Shown here one piece after another: positions 5,277-11,617 of a stretch of 11,617 nucleotides of DNA (positions within the stretch are counted from its first letter, which is position 1; each line of letters opens with the position of its first letter). Origin of the DNA: JANNHK01 sp031404355 (lineage in GTDB: Bacteria; Actinomycetota; Acidimicrobiia; IMCC26256; PALSA-610); the NCBI GenBank assembly GCA_031404355.1, contig JANNHK010000486.1:1-11617 (forward strand). The letters run 5' to 3'. The notes under the pieces were generated by a model. That model was not told the origin of the DNA. It saw only the letters and a program-made list of their open reading frames with translations, and ran no database searches. The position numbers and the translations under genes are program-made.

Positions 5277-6785
5277 TCACGGTCCGGCGATGAGCGCGTA
5301 CACGCGTGAGTTCTTCGCGCTCACGTACAGTACGCCGTCGCCGACCGTCATCGAGATGGCATCGTCGCCGAGCGTGAACTGCCAGCGCGGCGTCGCCCCC
5401 GGATTCGCAACCGCCGGGTCGAACGCGTACAGCTGCTTCCCGATCGCGGCATATACGAGCCCGTTACTCCCGATCACCGGCGACGGCGTCTGCGCGAAGC
5501 TCGTCGAGCCGCTCCCCGGTCCGCTCTTGCTCCACAGTTGCGTGGGTGGGTTCGTCGCCGGGTTGATGCCGTACACGGTGCGGATCCCGCCGCCGAGGCT
5601 GCTCACGTAGACCTTCCCGTTGCTGATCGCGGCGGTTGTGTCGACGCCGCCCGCGGTCGGGAACGGCCAGCCCGGCAGGACCTGCGCGGAGGTCCCGTTG
5701 TCGCGCACCGCGAACAGGCCGCTCTCGGTTCCGACGTAGATCGTCCCGTCGGGACCGATCGACGGTGAGCTGTGCTCGCTGAGCGTTGCGAGCGGCAACG
5801 TCCACGCGACGGCACCACTCGTGCCGAGGTCGTCGATCGCGACCAGTTCGGCATTGTTCGAGATCATGTAGAGCCGGAAGTTCGGTCCGAACTGGATCGC
5901 GGCGGGCGACGCGTCGCGCGAGGTGGGAAGGTTGAGGAACCACTTCAACGTCCCGTCGGGCGCGAGCGCGTGCATCACCGCGCGTGTCGTGCACCCACAC
6001 ATCATGTAGATCGTGTTCGTCGGGTCGGGGCCGATGATCGCCGACGCGCGCACGTCGCCGTCGAGGTTGATCTTGTAGTTCCAGAGGTCATCGCCCTCGG
6101 AGTCGACCGCCCAGAACACGTTGTTGCGGTCGCCCATATAGACGGTCTGCACCTTGCGCGTGCCCTGCGCGTCGGTCTTCATGAACGAATTGCCGATCGT
6201 GGCCGACGACTGGTTCACGAACCCGCCGATGTCCGTGCACCACTTCTCAGTACCCGACGCGCCGTCGAGCGCGCACAACGGGTGGCGCGCCAAACCGATG
6301 TAGACGGTGCCGTCGGGACCGATCGACGGTTCGTTCTTGATCCAACTCGGGCCTTGGAACTCCCAGTTCGCCCGCACCACGCTCGTCGACGGGCCGCTCC
6401 CCGTGCTCTTGCCCGTGTGCTGCGGGTCGTGCTGGAACATCGGCCACGGCGTCGTGTCCGGCGGCAACGTGACGGTGAAGTCGTTGACGCTCGTCGCGGT
6501 GCTCGGCGGCTTCGTCTTCGTGACACTGATCGGCCCCGACGACGCGGTCGGCGGGACGACAGCCGTCACCCTGCGAGCAGTGTGCACGACGAACGTCGCG
6601 TTCACACCGTTGAACCGCACCTGGGTCGTGTTGCCGAGACCGCCACCGTTGATAGTGACAGTTGTTCCCGGCGGACCACTGAGCGGCGAAAAACTCGTGA
6701 TCTTGATCAGGTCGGCCGCCGCGGGTTGGGCGAAGACACCCAAGAAACCCAGCACGACCAATAGGACAGCAGCGCGACGGATCAT
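5277..6785 (-). CDS. Secreted IPT/TIG-domain and PQQ-like beta-propeller protein
   Basis: This 502-residue exported protein has a Sec signal peptide: MIRR, a hydrophobic core to Ala19, and likely cleavage after AAA at 22-24. Residues about 28-106 form an IPT/TIG immunoglobulin-like domain (ITSFSPLSGPPGTTVTI, then VRFNGV). A linker leads to PWPMFQHDPQHTG (113-125), the typical opening of PQQ-like propellers. Residues 140-500 are propeller blades with repeats such as SIGPDGTVYIG (154-164) and SIGPDGTIYVG (342-352). There is no lipobox, LPXTG or dockerin signal, so it is probably released or loosely surface-bound. Enzymatic PQQ-dehydrogenase residues are not evident; a binding or scaffold role is more likely. 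The reverse strand upstream reads GGGGGTGAG next to the ATG, a reasonable ribosome-binding site. The hydrolase gene follows after 10 bp. Confidence 0.88.
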   Translation of the reverse strand: MIRRAAVLLVVLGFLGVFAQPAAADLIKITSFSPLSGPPGTTVTINGGGLGNTTQVRFNGVNATFVVHTARRVTAVVPPTASSGPISVTKTKPPSTATSVNDFTVTLPPDTTPWPMFQHDPQHTGKSTGSGPSTSVVRANWEFQGPSWIKNEPSIGPDGTVYIGLARHPLCALDGASGTEKWCTDIGGFVNQSSATIGNSFMKTDAQGTRKVQTVYMGDRNNVFWAVDSEGDDLWNYKINLDGDVRASAIIGPDPTNTIYMMCGCTTRAVMHALAPDGTLKWFLNLPTSRDASPAAIQFGPNFRLYMISNNAELVAIDDLGTSGAVAWTLPLATLSEHSSPSIGPDGTIYVGTESGLFAVRDNGTSAQVLPGWPFPTAGGVDTTAAISNGKVYVSSLGGGIRTVYGINPATNPPTQLWSKSGPGSGSTSFAQTPSPVIGSNGLVYAAIGKQLYAFDPAVANPGATPRWQFTLGDDAISMTVGDGVLYVSAKNSRVYALIAGP

Positions 6786-6833
6786 CGCTCACCCCCACAG
6801 AGAACGAGCGTCCGTGCTCTCCAGCCAAGAGGC

Positions 6834-6839
6834 AACATA
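6834..6839 (-). promoter_or_regulatory. Possible -10 (TATGTT) of the propeller/hydrolase operon
   Basis: TATGTT on the reverse strand fits TANNNT in an AT-richer spot about 50 bp before the propeller ATG, leaving a leader of about 40 nt with a Shine-Dalgarno-like GGGGGTGAG (about 6788-6796). No good -35 is seen at 17-18 bp. This is the only candidate promoter I find for this operon. Confidence 0.35.
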
Positions 6840-6877
6840 AGACCCATGACGCAATTCCGCCAGTACGGGGGTCACCG

Positions 6878-6949
6878 GTGAACGTCGAGATCACCGTCGG
6901 CGACATCACAACAGTCACAGTCGCCGCCATCGTCAACACCGCCCTCTGA
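6878..6949 (+). pseudogene. Remnant of a macro-domain protein N-terminus
   Basis: A GTG-initiated frame of 23 codons reads VNVEITVGDITTVTVAAIVN followed by TAL and a stop. This matches the start of macro-domain (ADP-ribose-binding, YmdB-like) proteins: a first strand, the GDIT motif, a spacer, then (D/A)AIVN(A/T)A. The rest of the domain, including the glycine-rich GGGGVDxAI loop, is absent: the stop is followed at once by a hairpin and then a gene on the other strand. It is best read as a decayed fragment left by a deletion. The sequence is too short to exclude chance, but motif order and spacing are right. Confidence 0.5.
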
Positions 6950-6996
6950 TTCTGGCGCCGCGTATGCGCCCGTCGGGCGCACATTCGGCGCCAGAA
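6950..6996. terminator. Nested inverted repeat, probable bidirectional terminator
   Basis: An outer perfect 11-bp stem (TTCTGGCGCCG at 6950-6960 with CGGCGCCAGAA at 6986-6996) encloses a 4x4 internal loop and a perfect 7-bp stem TGCGCCC/GGGCGCA (6965-6971 with 6975-6981) capped by GTC. It begins directly after the stop of the macro-domain remnant and ends 4 bp before the reverse-strand stop of the YbaN-like gene. There is no T-run on either side, so it would be a U-less actinobacterial-type terminator. A dispersed palindromic repeat is the alternative. Confidence 0.55.
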
Positions 6997-7000
6997 CGAT

Positions 7001-7420
7001 TTAGGGGCGGCGGGTCGGGACGCGCCGGGCGATGTACCAGATGCCGACGAGGACCAGCGCAACGATCGCCGCGCTCACGAACCACAGGTCTCGCAGCACG
7101 TACGCGCTGAAGCCGGCGAAGACGACCATCATGCCGATCGCCCACGCCTTCGCCGACCGCGGCATACCGAGGCCGGCGCGGTGATCGCGCACCAGGGGGC
7201 CGATCTTCGGGAGGTTGAGCACCCAGCGCTCGAAGCGGGGCGACGACCGCGCGAAGCACGACGCGGCGGCGATGAAGAACACGGTCGTCGGCCATCCCGG
7301 TACCACGATGCCGATGGTGCCGAGCACGACCGCGCCCCATCCCGCGGCGAACCACAACCACCGACGGGCGCCGGTAGGGACGCGGCTCAGCTCAGGCGAG
7401 GAGGTCGGAGAGGTCGACAA
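7001..7420 (-). CDS. YbaN/DUF454-family inner membrane protein
   Basis: This 139-residue protein matches the DUF454 (E. coli YbaN) family, whose function is unknown. The first membrane segment (about 21-45) holds the family signature LGTIGIVVPGWPTTVFF. It is followed by AAASCFARSSPRFERWVLN and IGPLVRDHRAGLGMPRSAK, both characteristic. A pair of membrane helices is at about 91-125, before a basic tail. The start is uncertain. In frame, TTG at 7420 (used here) overlaps the previous gene by 29 nt and would be translationally coupled; a second TTG at residue 22 would match the length of YbaN better but would trim the first helix. No ATG or GTG is available in that stretch. It ends next to the hairpin at 6950-6996. 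Confidence 0.82.
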   Translation of the reverse strand: MSTSPTSSPELSRVPTGARRWLWFAAGWGAVVLGTIGIVVPGWPTTVFFIAAASCFARSSPRFERWVLNLPKIGPLVRDHRAGLGMPRSAKAWAIGMMVVFAGFSAYVLRDLWFVSAAIVALVLVGIWYIARRVPTRRP

Positions 7421-7778
7421 CGGCCTGCCAGATCAGGAGGACGAACACCCCGGCGCCGAGGCTCGCGTAGTACCAGCGCCACTTGTGGTCGGCGGCGAAG
7501 AAGCGGCGGCTCGCAAAGAAGATGGCGATCATCGAGACCAGACCGATCGCCAGCCCGAACGCAGGCCCGACCGCGTCGTGCAGCCCGATCAGCGGCGCGA
7601 TGAACGGCACGAAGATGTACGTGAACAGGCACCGGGTCGCCGAAATCGCGATCGACGCACTGAACGCGTTCTGGGCGTTGATGATGCTGACCTTCGGCCC
7701 GTCCTCGGGCAGGCGCAGCACCCGCCGGGCCCACCGGTCGGCGGGCGAACGAACCGGAACAGGTGTCACGGTGTCCAC
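7392..7778 (-). CDS. Small integral membrane protein, unknown function
   Basis: This 128-residue protein has about three membrane segments: around TRCLFTYIFVPFIAPLIGL (48-66), VGPAFGLAIGLVSMIAIFFA (about 71-90) and LGAGVFVLLIWQAVV (about 104-120). A basic motif, ASRRFFAADHKWRWYY, lies between the last two. The cytoplasmic N-terminal part carries PEDGPKVSIINAQNAFSASI. I do not recognise a family. No ATG is available; GTG at 7778 is chosen because a TAGCGT -10 lies 8 nt upstream, which fits leaderless initiation. GTG codons at 7784 and 7769 are alternatives. The open frame continues far upstream antisense to rpiA, which is not coding. The YbaN-like gene overlaps its end, so the two membrane proteins are probably one operon, divergent from rpiA. 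Confidence 0.72.
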   Translation of the reverse strand: MDTVTPVPVRSPADRWARRVLRLPEDGPKVSIINAQNAFSASIAISATRCLFTYIFVPFIAPLIGLHDAVGPAFGLAIGLVSMIAIFFASRRFFAADHKWRWYYASLGAGVFVLLIWQAVVDLSDLLA

Positions 7779-7786
7779 GGGCACCC

Positions 7787-7792
7787 ACGCTA
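7787..7792 (-). promoter_or_regulatory. -10 element (TAGCGT) for the membrane-protein pair
   Basis: TAGCGT on the reverse strand fits TANNNT and lies 8 nt before the GTG at 7778, close to the 7-nt leaderless spacing seen elsewhere in this window. It decides the chosen start codon, because GTG 7784 is only 2 nt from it and could not be used by a transcript started here. Confidence 0.4.
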
Positions 7793-7823
7793 CGCAATGG
7801 CGCGGCTGCTCGCTCATCGCAGC

Positions 7824-7829
7824 TACGTT
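7824..7829 (+). promoter_or_regulatory. -10 element (TACGTT) of rpiA-gnd
   Basis: TACGTT fits TANNNT. Transcription would start near 7836, where an in-frame GTG lies 6 nt downstream of the hexamer. Two readings are possible: a leaderless RpiA with 23 extra N-terminal residues, or a leader of about 69 nt to the ATG at 7905. It is the only candidate promoter in the 57-126 bp between the divergent operons. Confidence 0.45.
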
Positions 7830-7904
7830 TCGGTCGTGGATGATCGTGCGGACGCAGCGAGTCGCCCGCCCGCCGAAGGCCCCGACGCGGGGAGCGAGGG
7901 AGCC

Positions 7905-8551
7905 ATGCTGATCGAGCACGAGAAGCAGGTTGCGGCCGAGGCGGCCGCCGAGCTGGTCGAGGACGGCATGACCGTCGGGCTCGGGACCGGCTCGACGGTC
8001 GCCCACCTGCTCACCGCCATCGCCAACCGAAACGTCAAGATCCGGTGTGTCGCCACGTCGCCCCGCACCGAAGACGCGGCCCGCAAGCTGGGTATCGCGG
8101 TCGAGGAGTTCGGTGCACTCGACCACCTCGACGTCACGATCGACGGCACCGACCAGATCGCGCCCGACGGCTGGCTCGTCAAAGGCGGTGGTGCCGCCCA
8201 TACCCGCGAGAAGATCGTCGCCGCCGCGGCCGACCGGTTCGTCGTCATGGCCGACTCCACCAAACCCGTCGACGCGATCCGCGCGCCGATCCCCCTCGAG
8301 CTCCTCGCGTTCGGGTTGCCGGCCACACTGCGCCGGCTCGGCCCCGACGTGACCCGGCGCGATGTCCCGAACAGTCCCGACGGCGGCGTCATCGCCGACT
8401 ACAGGGGCCCGGTCGGCGATCCGGCCGCACTGGCGGCCCGGCTGTCGGCGACACCGGGCGTGGTCGACCACGGGTTGTTCGCACCCGAGTTGGTCGCGGT
8501 GATCCTCGTCGCCCGCGGCGACCGGGTCGAACGCACGGTGTTCCCCCGCTG

Positions 8552-8552
<1 letters not shown>
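7905..8552 (+). CDS. rpiA: Ribose-5-phosphate isomerase A
   Basis: RpiA interconverts ribulose-5-phosphate and ribose-5-phosphate in the non-oxidative pentose-phosphate branch. The 215-residue protein has the phosphate-binding GLGTGSTVAH near 25-34. Catalytic residues equivalent to E. coli Asp81, Asp84, Lys94 and Glu103 are Asp80, Asp83 (IDGTDQ), Lys93 (LVKGGGAAHTREK) and Glu102. The ATG at 7905 is preferred because it gives the normal family length (E. coli 219) and has GAGG five nt upstream. A GTG at 7836, 6 nt after a -10 element, would add 23 residues rich in Ala, Asp and Pro and cannot be excluded. The stop overlaps the gnd start as TGATG. Divergent to the membrane-protein pair. Confidence 0.95.
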
Positions 8553-9592
<1,040 letters not shown>

Positions 9593-9597
9593 TCGCG

Positions 9598-10278
9598 CTA
9601 CTCCTCCATCAGGCGCTGCATCTCCTCGGGGCTGACCTCGTGCTCGGGCGTCTGGATGTTCCAGCGGTGGCCGAACGGGTCGAGGATCGTGCCCGACCGG
9701 GAGCCGTAGAACATGTCGGCGACGGGAATCTCCAACACCGCGCCCAGTTCCACCGCACGCGCGACGACCGCGTCGACGTCGGGAACGGCCAAGGTCAACG
9801 TGACGGGCGTGCCCCCGAGTGTGCGAGGCCCCGTTCGGTCGTACTCGGGGTACTCGTCGGCGAGCATGAGTGAGCTGCCGCCGATCTCGATCTCGGCGTG
9901 GCCGAGGCGGCCGTCGGGGGCGGTCAACCGGTAACGCTCGGTCGCACCAAACGCCCGCTTGTAGAACTCGATCGCGGCCGCACCGTCGTGCACCGAGATG
10001 TACGGACAAGCGAAGTCTGGGTGGTCGACGAGCTTGTTGCGGGCGACGCCGATCAGCCACCCGACCGTCGGGCTCGTCACCGTGCCGCGACCACACGCGT
10101 CGACCGCGGCGAGGAACGCGTCAGCGGTGAGGTCTTCGGCCAGCGCCTCGGTCGGGCAGCGGCGCACGAGGTAACCGAAGACCTGCGGCAGCGCCTGCTC
10201 GTAGAGCGCCAGGAGCGCATCCACGCGATCAGGCTCGGGGGCCGCGTCGTCCGACATCACCCCATCGTCGTACGGCAT
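9598..10278 (-). CDS. Fusion of ECF sigma-factor region 2 and PhnB-like VOC domain
   Basis: This 226-residue protein joins two families. Residues about 18-86 match sigma-70 region 2 of ECF factors: ALYEQALPQVFGYLVRRC, ALAEDLTADAFLAAVD, then the closing VGWLIGVARNKLVDH. In normal ECF factors this runs into a basic linker and region 4 (the -35-binding helix-turn-helix). Here it passes directly at 86/87 into a VOC/glyoxalase domain: PYISVHDGAAAIEFYKRAFG (92-111), GHAEIEIGGSSLML, and DMFYGSRSGTILDPFGHRW (188-206), as in PhnB-like proteins. The reading frame is intact throughout. Without region 4 it cannot act as an ordinary sigma factor; it may be a deletion chimera whose VOC part still works, or a regulator. 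Another ATG at 10257 (MSDDAAPEP) is equally possible. It starts 30 bp after the desaturase stop and may be co-transcribed. Confidence 0.85.
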   Translation of the reverse strand: MPYDDGVMSDDAAPEPDRVDALLALYEQALPQVFGYLVRRCPTEALAEDLTADAFLAAVDACGRGTVTSPTVGWLIGVARNKLVDHPDFACPYISVHDGAAAIEFYKRAFGATERYRLTAPDGRLGHAEIEIGGSSLMLADEYPEYDRTGPRTLGGTPVTLTLAVPDVDAVVARAVELGAVLEIPVADMFYGSRSGTILDPFGHRWNIQTPEHEVSPEEMQRLMEE

Positions 10279-10308
10279 CGCCGAATCCGTCGCGAGGGAA
10301 CGAAGAAA

Positions 10309-11208
10309 TTACGAAACGGAAACTCGTTCCGGCGACTCGTCAAGAACGACCGGCGCACCCTTCACGATGCGACGGCTCTCGAGCGCCCGGGCCGGGGGCT
10401 CTTTGATGTCCTTCACGATGCCGACGAGGGCGAGGCCCCGCAGCACGTAGTACGACGGGTCCCACTCCCACCAGCGGTGACCCTGACGGGCCGACATCGG
10501 GTAGTGGTGGTGGTTGTTGTGCCACCCCTCACCCATGGTGATGATCGCGACCCACCAGTTGTTGCGGCTCAGGTCGGGCGTGTCGTAGCGGCGCGTGCCC
10601 CACACGTGGGCGGCCGAGTTCACGAGGAACGTGCCGTGCCACAGCAGCAACGTCGAACCGAAGAACCCGAAGATCAGACCCGGCAGGCCGGCGAACAAGA
10701 ACGCCGCGATGCCGAGCGACCACGGCGCGATCCAGTCGTGCCGGTCGAGGAAACGAAGCTCGGGATACTTCGCGAAGTCGCTGATGTCGTCGTAGTCGAC
10801 GTCCTTGTACAGCCCCGACACGACCCAGCCGACGTGGCTCCACCAGAAGCCCTCGCGGGGCGTGTGCGGGTCGCGCCCCGGCGTGTCGGTGTACTTGTGG
10901 TGCACGCGGTGGTTCGCCGCCCACCAGAGCGGGCCCTTCTGCGCACAGCTCGCGCCGCCGAACGCGAACACGAACTGCCAGAACCGGTTGAGCCGGTACG
11001 TCTTGTGCGAGAAGTAGCGGTGGTACCCGGCCGTGATGAAGAAGACCCGCGTCCAGTAGAGGAACACGAAGACGAAGACGGCTTTCCACGTGACGCCGGT
11101 CCAGATCGCCAGCAGCGGCAACAGGTTGGCGAGGATGAAGGGAATCGACGCCTTCCACTGCACCTTGCGCGCCTGTACGAGATCTACGTCCACCGGAGCT
11201 GCGGTCAC
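10309..11208 (-). CDS. Fatty acyl-CoA desaturase, Delta9-type, membrane-bound
   Basis: A membrane di-iron desaturase that puts a cis double bond, probably at Delta9, into an acyl-CoA, thereby adjusting membrane fluidity. The 299-residue protein has the three histidine boxes: HRYFSH (63-68), HRVHH (100-104) and HNNHHH (230-235). It also has the NSAAH motif (197-201), whose His is a further iron ligand in acyl-CoA desaturases. Hydrophobic segments lie at about 22-60 and 162-200. The start is a GTG at 11208 with a strong AGGAGG 4 nt upstream. A -10 (TAGAAT) and a perfect palindrome in the -35 region suggest repression by a TetR-type regulator, the usual control of such genes in actinobacteria; electron donors are not in the window. 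The sigma2-VOC gene follows 30 bp downstream. Confidence 0.94.
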   Translation of the reverse strand: MTAAPVDVDLVQARKVQWKASIPFILANLLPLLAIWTGVTWKAVFVFVFLYWTRVFFITAGYHRYFSHKTYRLNRFWQFVFAFGGASCAQKGPLWWAANHRVHHKYTDTPGRDPHTPREGFWWSHVGWVVSGLYKDVDYDDISDFAKYPELRFLDRHDWIAPWSLGIAAFLFAGLPGLIFGFFGSTLLLWHGTFLVNSAAHVWGTRRYDTPDLSRNNWWVAIITMGEGWHNNHHHYPMSARQGHRWWEWDPSYYVLRGLALVGIVKDIKEPPARALESRRIVKGAPVVLDESPERVSVS

Positions 11209-11212
11209 GAAC

Positions 11213-11218
11213 CCTCCT
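11213..11218 (-). promoter_or_regulatory. Ribosome-binding site (AGGAGG) of the desaturase
   Basis: AGGAGG on the reverse strand lies 4 nt before a GTG and is the strongest Shine-Dalgarno in the window. It decides the GTG start of the desaturase and contrasts with the leaderless starts on the left of the window. Confidence 0.8.
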
Positions 11219-11227
11219 GGCCACTCG

Positions 11228-11233
11228 ATTCTA
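11228..11233 (-). promoter_or_regulatory. -10 element (TAGAAT) of the desaturase
   Basis: TAGAAT on the reverse strand is a good TANNNT match, 19 nt upstream of the GTG start codon (10 nt upstream of the AGGAGG). The hexamer 17 bp further upstream is TAGGTA, a poor -35 that lies inside the palindrome at 11250-11267. A second, 10-bp palindrome (GGGTCGACCC, 11236-11245) occupies the spacer. Confidence 0.55.
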
Positions 11234-11249
11234 TGGGGTCGACCCTAGC

Positions 11250-11267
11250 CTACCTACCGGTAGGTAG
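11250..11267. promoter_or_regulatory. Perfect 18-bp palindrome, probable TetR-type operator
   Basis: CTACCTACCGGTAGGTAG is fully self-complementary. It overlaps the expected -35 region of the desaturase promoter, so a bound repressor would block polymerase. Length, symmetry and the ACC-GGT centre resemble operators of TetR-family lipid regulators in actinobacteria. No regulator gene is in the window, so the partner is unknown. It lies about 40 bp after the acyl-CoA synthetase stop. Confidence 0.7.
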
Positions 11268-11307
11268 TGGCATCAGTGCTGGCAGAGAGCCGTCAGTCGA
11301 CCGCCCT

Positions 11308-11617
11308 TCATTCCGGCGCGACGAGGACGACCAGCTCCTGGCGCAGGACCTTGCCCGCCTCGTTCCTCGGCAGCTCGTCGACGAACGTGACACCGGCGGG
11401 CACTTTGTACGGCGACAGGCGCTCCCGGGCGAATGCGCACAACGCGTCGGGTTCGATCGGGCCCGCGGCCACCACAAAGGCCCAGGGCACTTCGCCGAGG
11501 CGTGGATCGGGCACGCCCGCGACCGCCACGTCGACGACGGCGTCGTGCCCGCGCAGGATCTCCTCGACTTCGTCGGGGAACACTTTCAGGCCGCCGCGGT
11601 TGACCATGGCGCTGACG
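11308..11617 (-). CDS. AMP-binding acyl-CoA synthetase, C-terminal part only
   Basis: These are the last 102 codons of an acyl- or aryl-CoA synthetase of the ANL superfamily; the N-terminal adenylation domain lies beyond the right edge. The mobile C-terminal domain shows the hinge-following NRGGLKVFPDEVEEIL, then VAVAGVPDPRLGEVPWAFVV, YKVPAGVTFVDELPRNEAGKVLRQEL. The lysine at 11350-11352 (AGKVLR) is the conserved residue needed for adenylate formation. The enzyme activates a carboxylic acid with ATP and couples it to CoA; the substrate is determined by the missing part. It is upstream of the desaturase on the same strand, with about 100 bp between them holding the desaturase's own promoter and operator. 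Confidence 0.92.
   Translation of the reverse strand, partial: VSAMVNRGGLKVFPDEVEEILRGHDAVVDVAVAGVPDPRLGEVPWAFVVAAGPIEPDALCAFARERLSPYKVPAGVTFVDELPRNEAGKVLRQELVVLVAPE

Noticed and set aside
7779..8471. Upstream extension of the small membrane protein on the reverse strand
   Set aside because: The extension is antisense to rpiA, has shadow composition, and contains no membrane segment or motif; a promoter-like element sits just before the GTG at 7778.

Overview
This is a GC-rich chromosomal segment whose third codon positions are strongly biased to G/C. The gene content points to a high-GC actinobacterium: an EchA12-type crotonase, a 109-residue actinobacterial-looking hypothetical, a short 6-phosphogluconate dehydrogenase, and several start codons placed for leaderless translation. 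An Acidimicrobiia-like lineage is possible, but that is an impression, not a result. No phage, insertion sequence or CRISPR array is visible.

Left part (1-3191). An aldehyde dehydrogenase, cut by the window edge, is divergent from an EchA12-like enoyl-CoA hydratase/isomerase. Only 24 bp separate the two start codons. Each start has a TANNNT -10 element exactly 7 nt upstream, and the two hexamers overlap by 2 bp. tRNA-Pro(TGG) and tRNA-Gly(TCC) follow, then a class I SAM-dependent methyltransferase that also looks leaderless.

Middle (3195-7003). A leftward block reads, in transcription order: a secreted IPT/TIG plus PQQ-like beta-propeller protein and an alpha/beta hydrolase (10 bp apart, probable operon), then a HicA-HicB toxin-antitoxin pair (4-nt ATGA overlap) with its own promoter and an inverted repeat, then a small conserved hypothetical. 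Between the propeller gene and the next cluster lie a 23-codon fragment resembling the N-terminus of a macro-domain protein and a 47-nt nested hairpin.

Right part (7001-11617). A YbaN/DUF454-type membrane protein overlaps a second small membrane protein. Both read left, away from an rpiA-gnd pair joined by a TGATG overlap. Gnd makes ribulose-5-phosphate, which RpiA isomerises to ribose-5-phosphate, so the pair forms two consecutive pentose-phosphate steps. Converging on gnd is an unusual gene fusing an ECF sigma region 2 to a PhnB-like VOC domain, with no sigma region 4. Upstream of it is a Delta9-type acyl-CoA desaturase whose promoter carries a perfect 18-bp palindrome. The window ends in the C-terminal part of an AMP-binding acyl-CoA synthetase. 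Lipid metabolism (aldehyde dehydrogenase, EchA12, desaturase, acyl-CoA synthetase) recurs, but these genes are not one operon.

The most unusual items are the sigma2-VOC fusion and the back-to-back leaderless promoter. I do not see a large undescribed multigene system.
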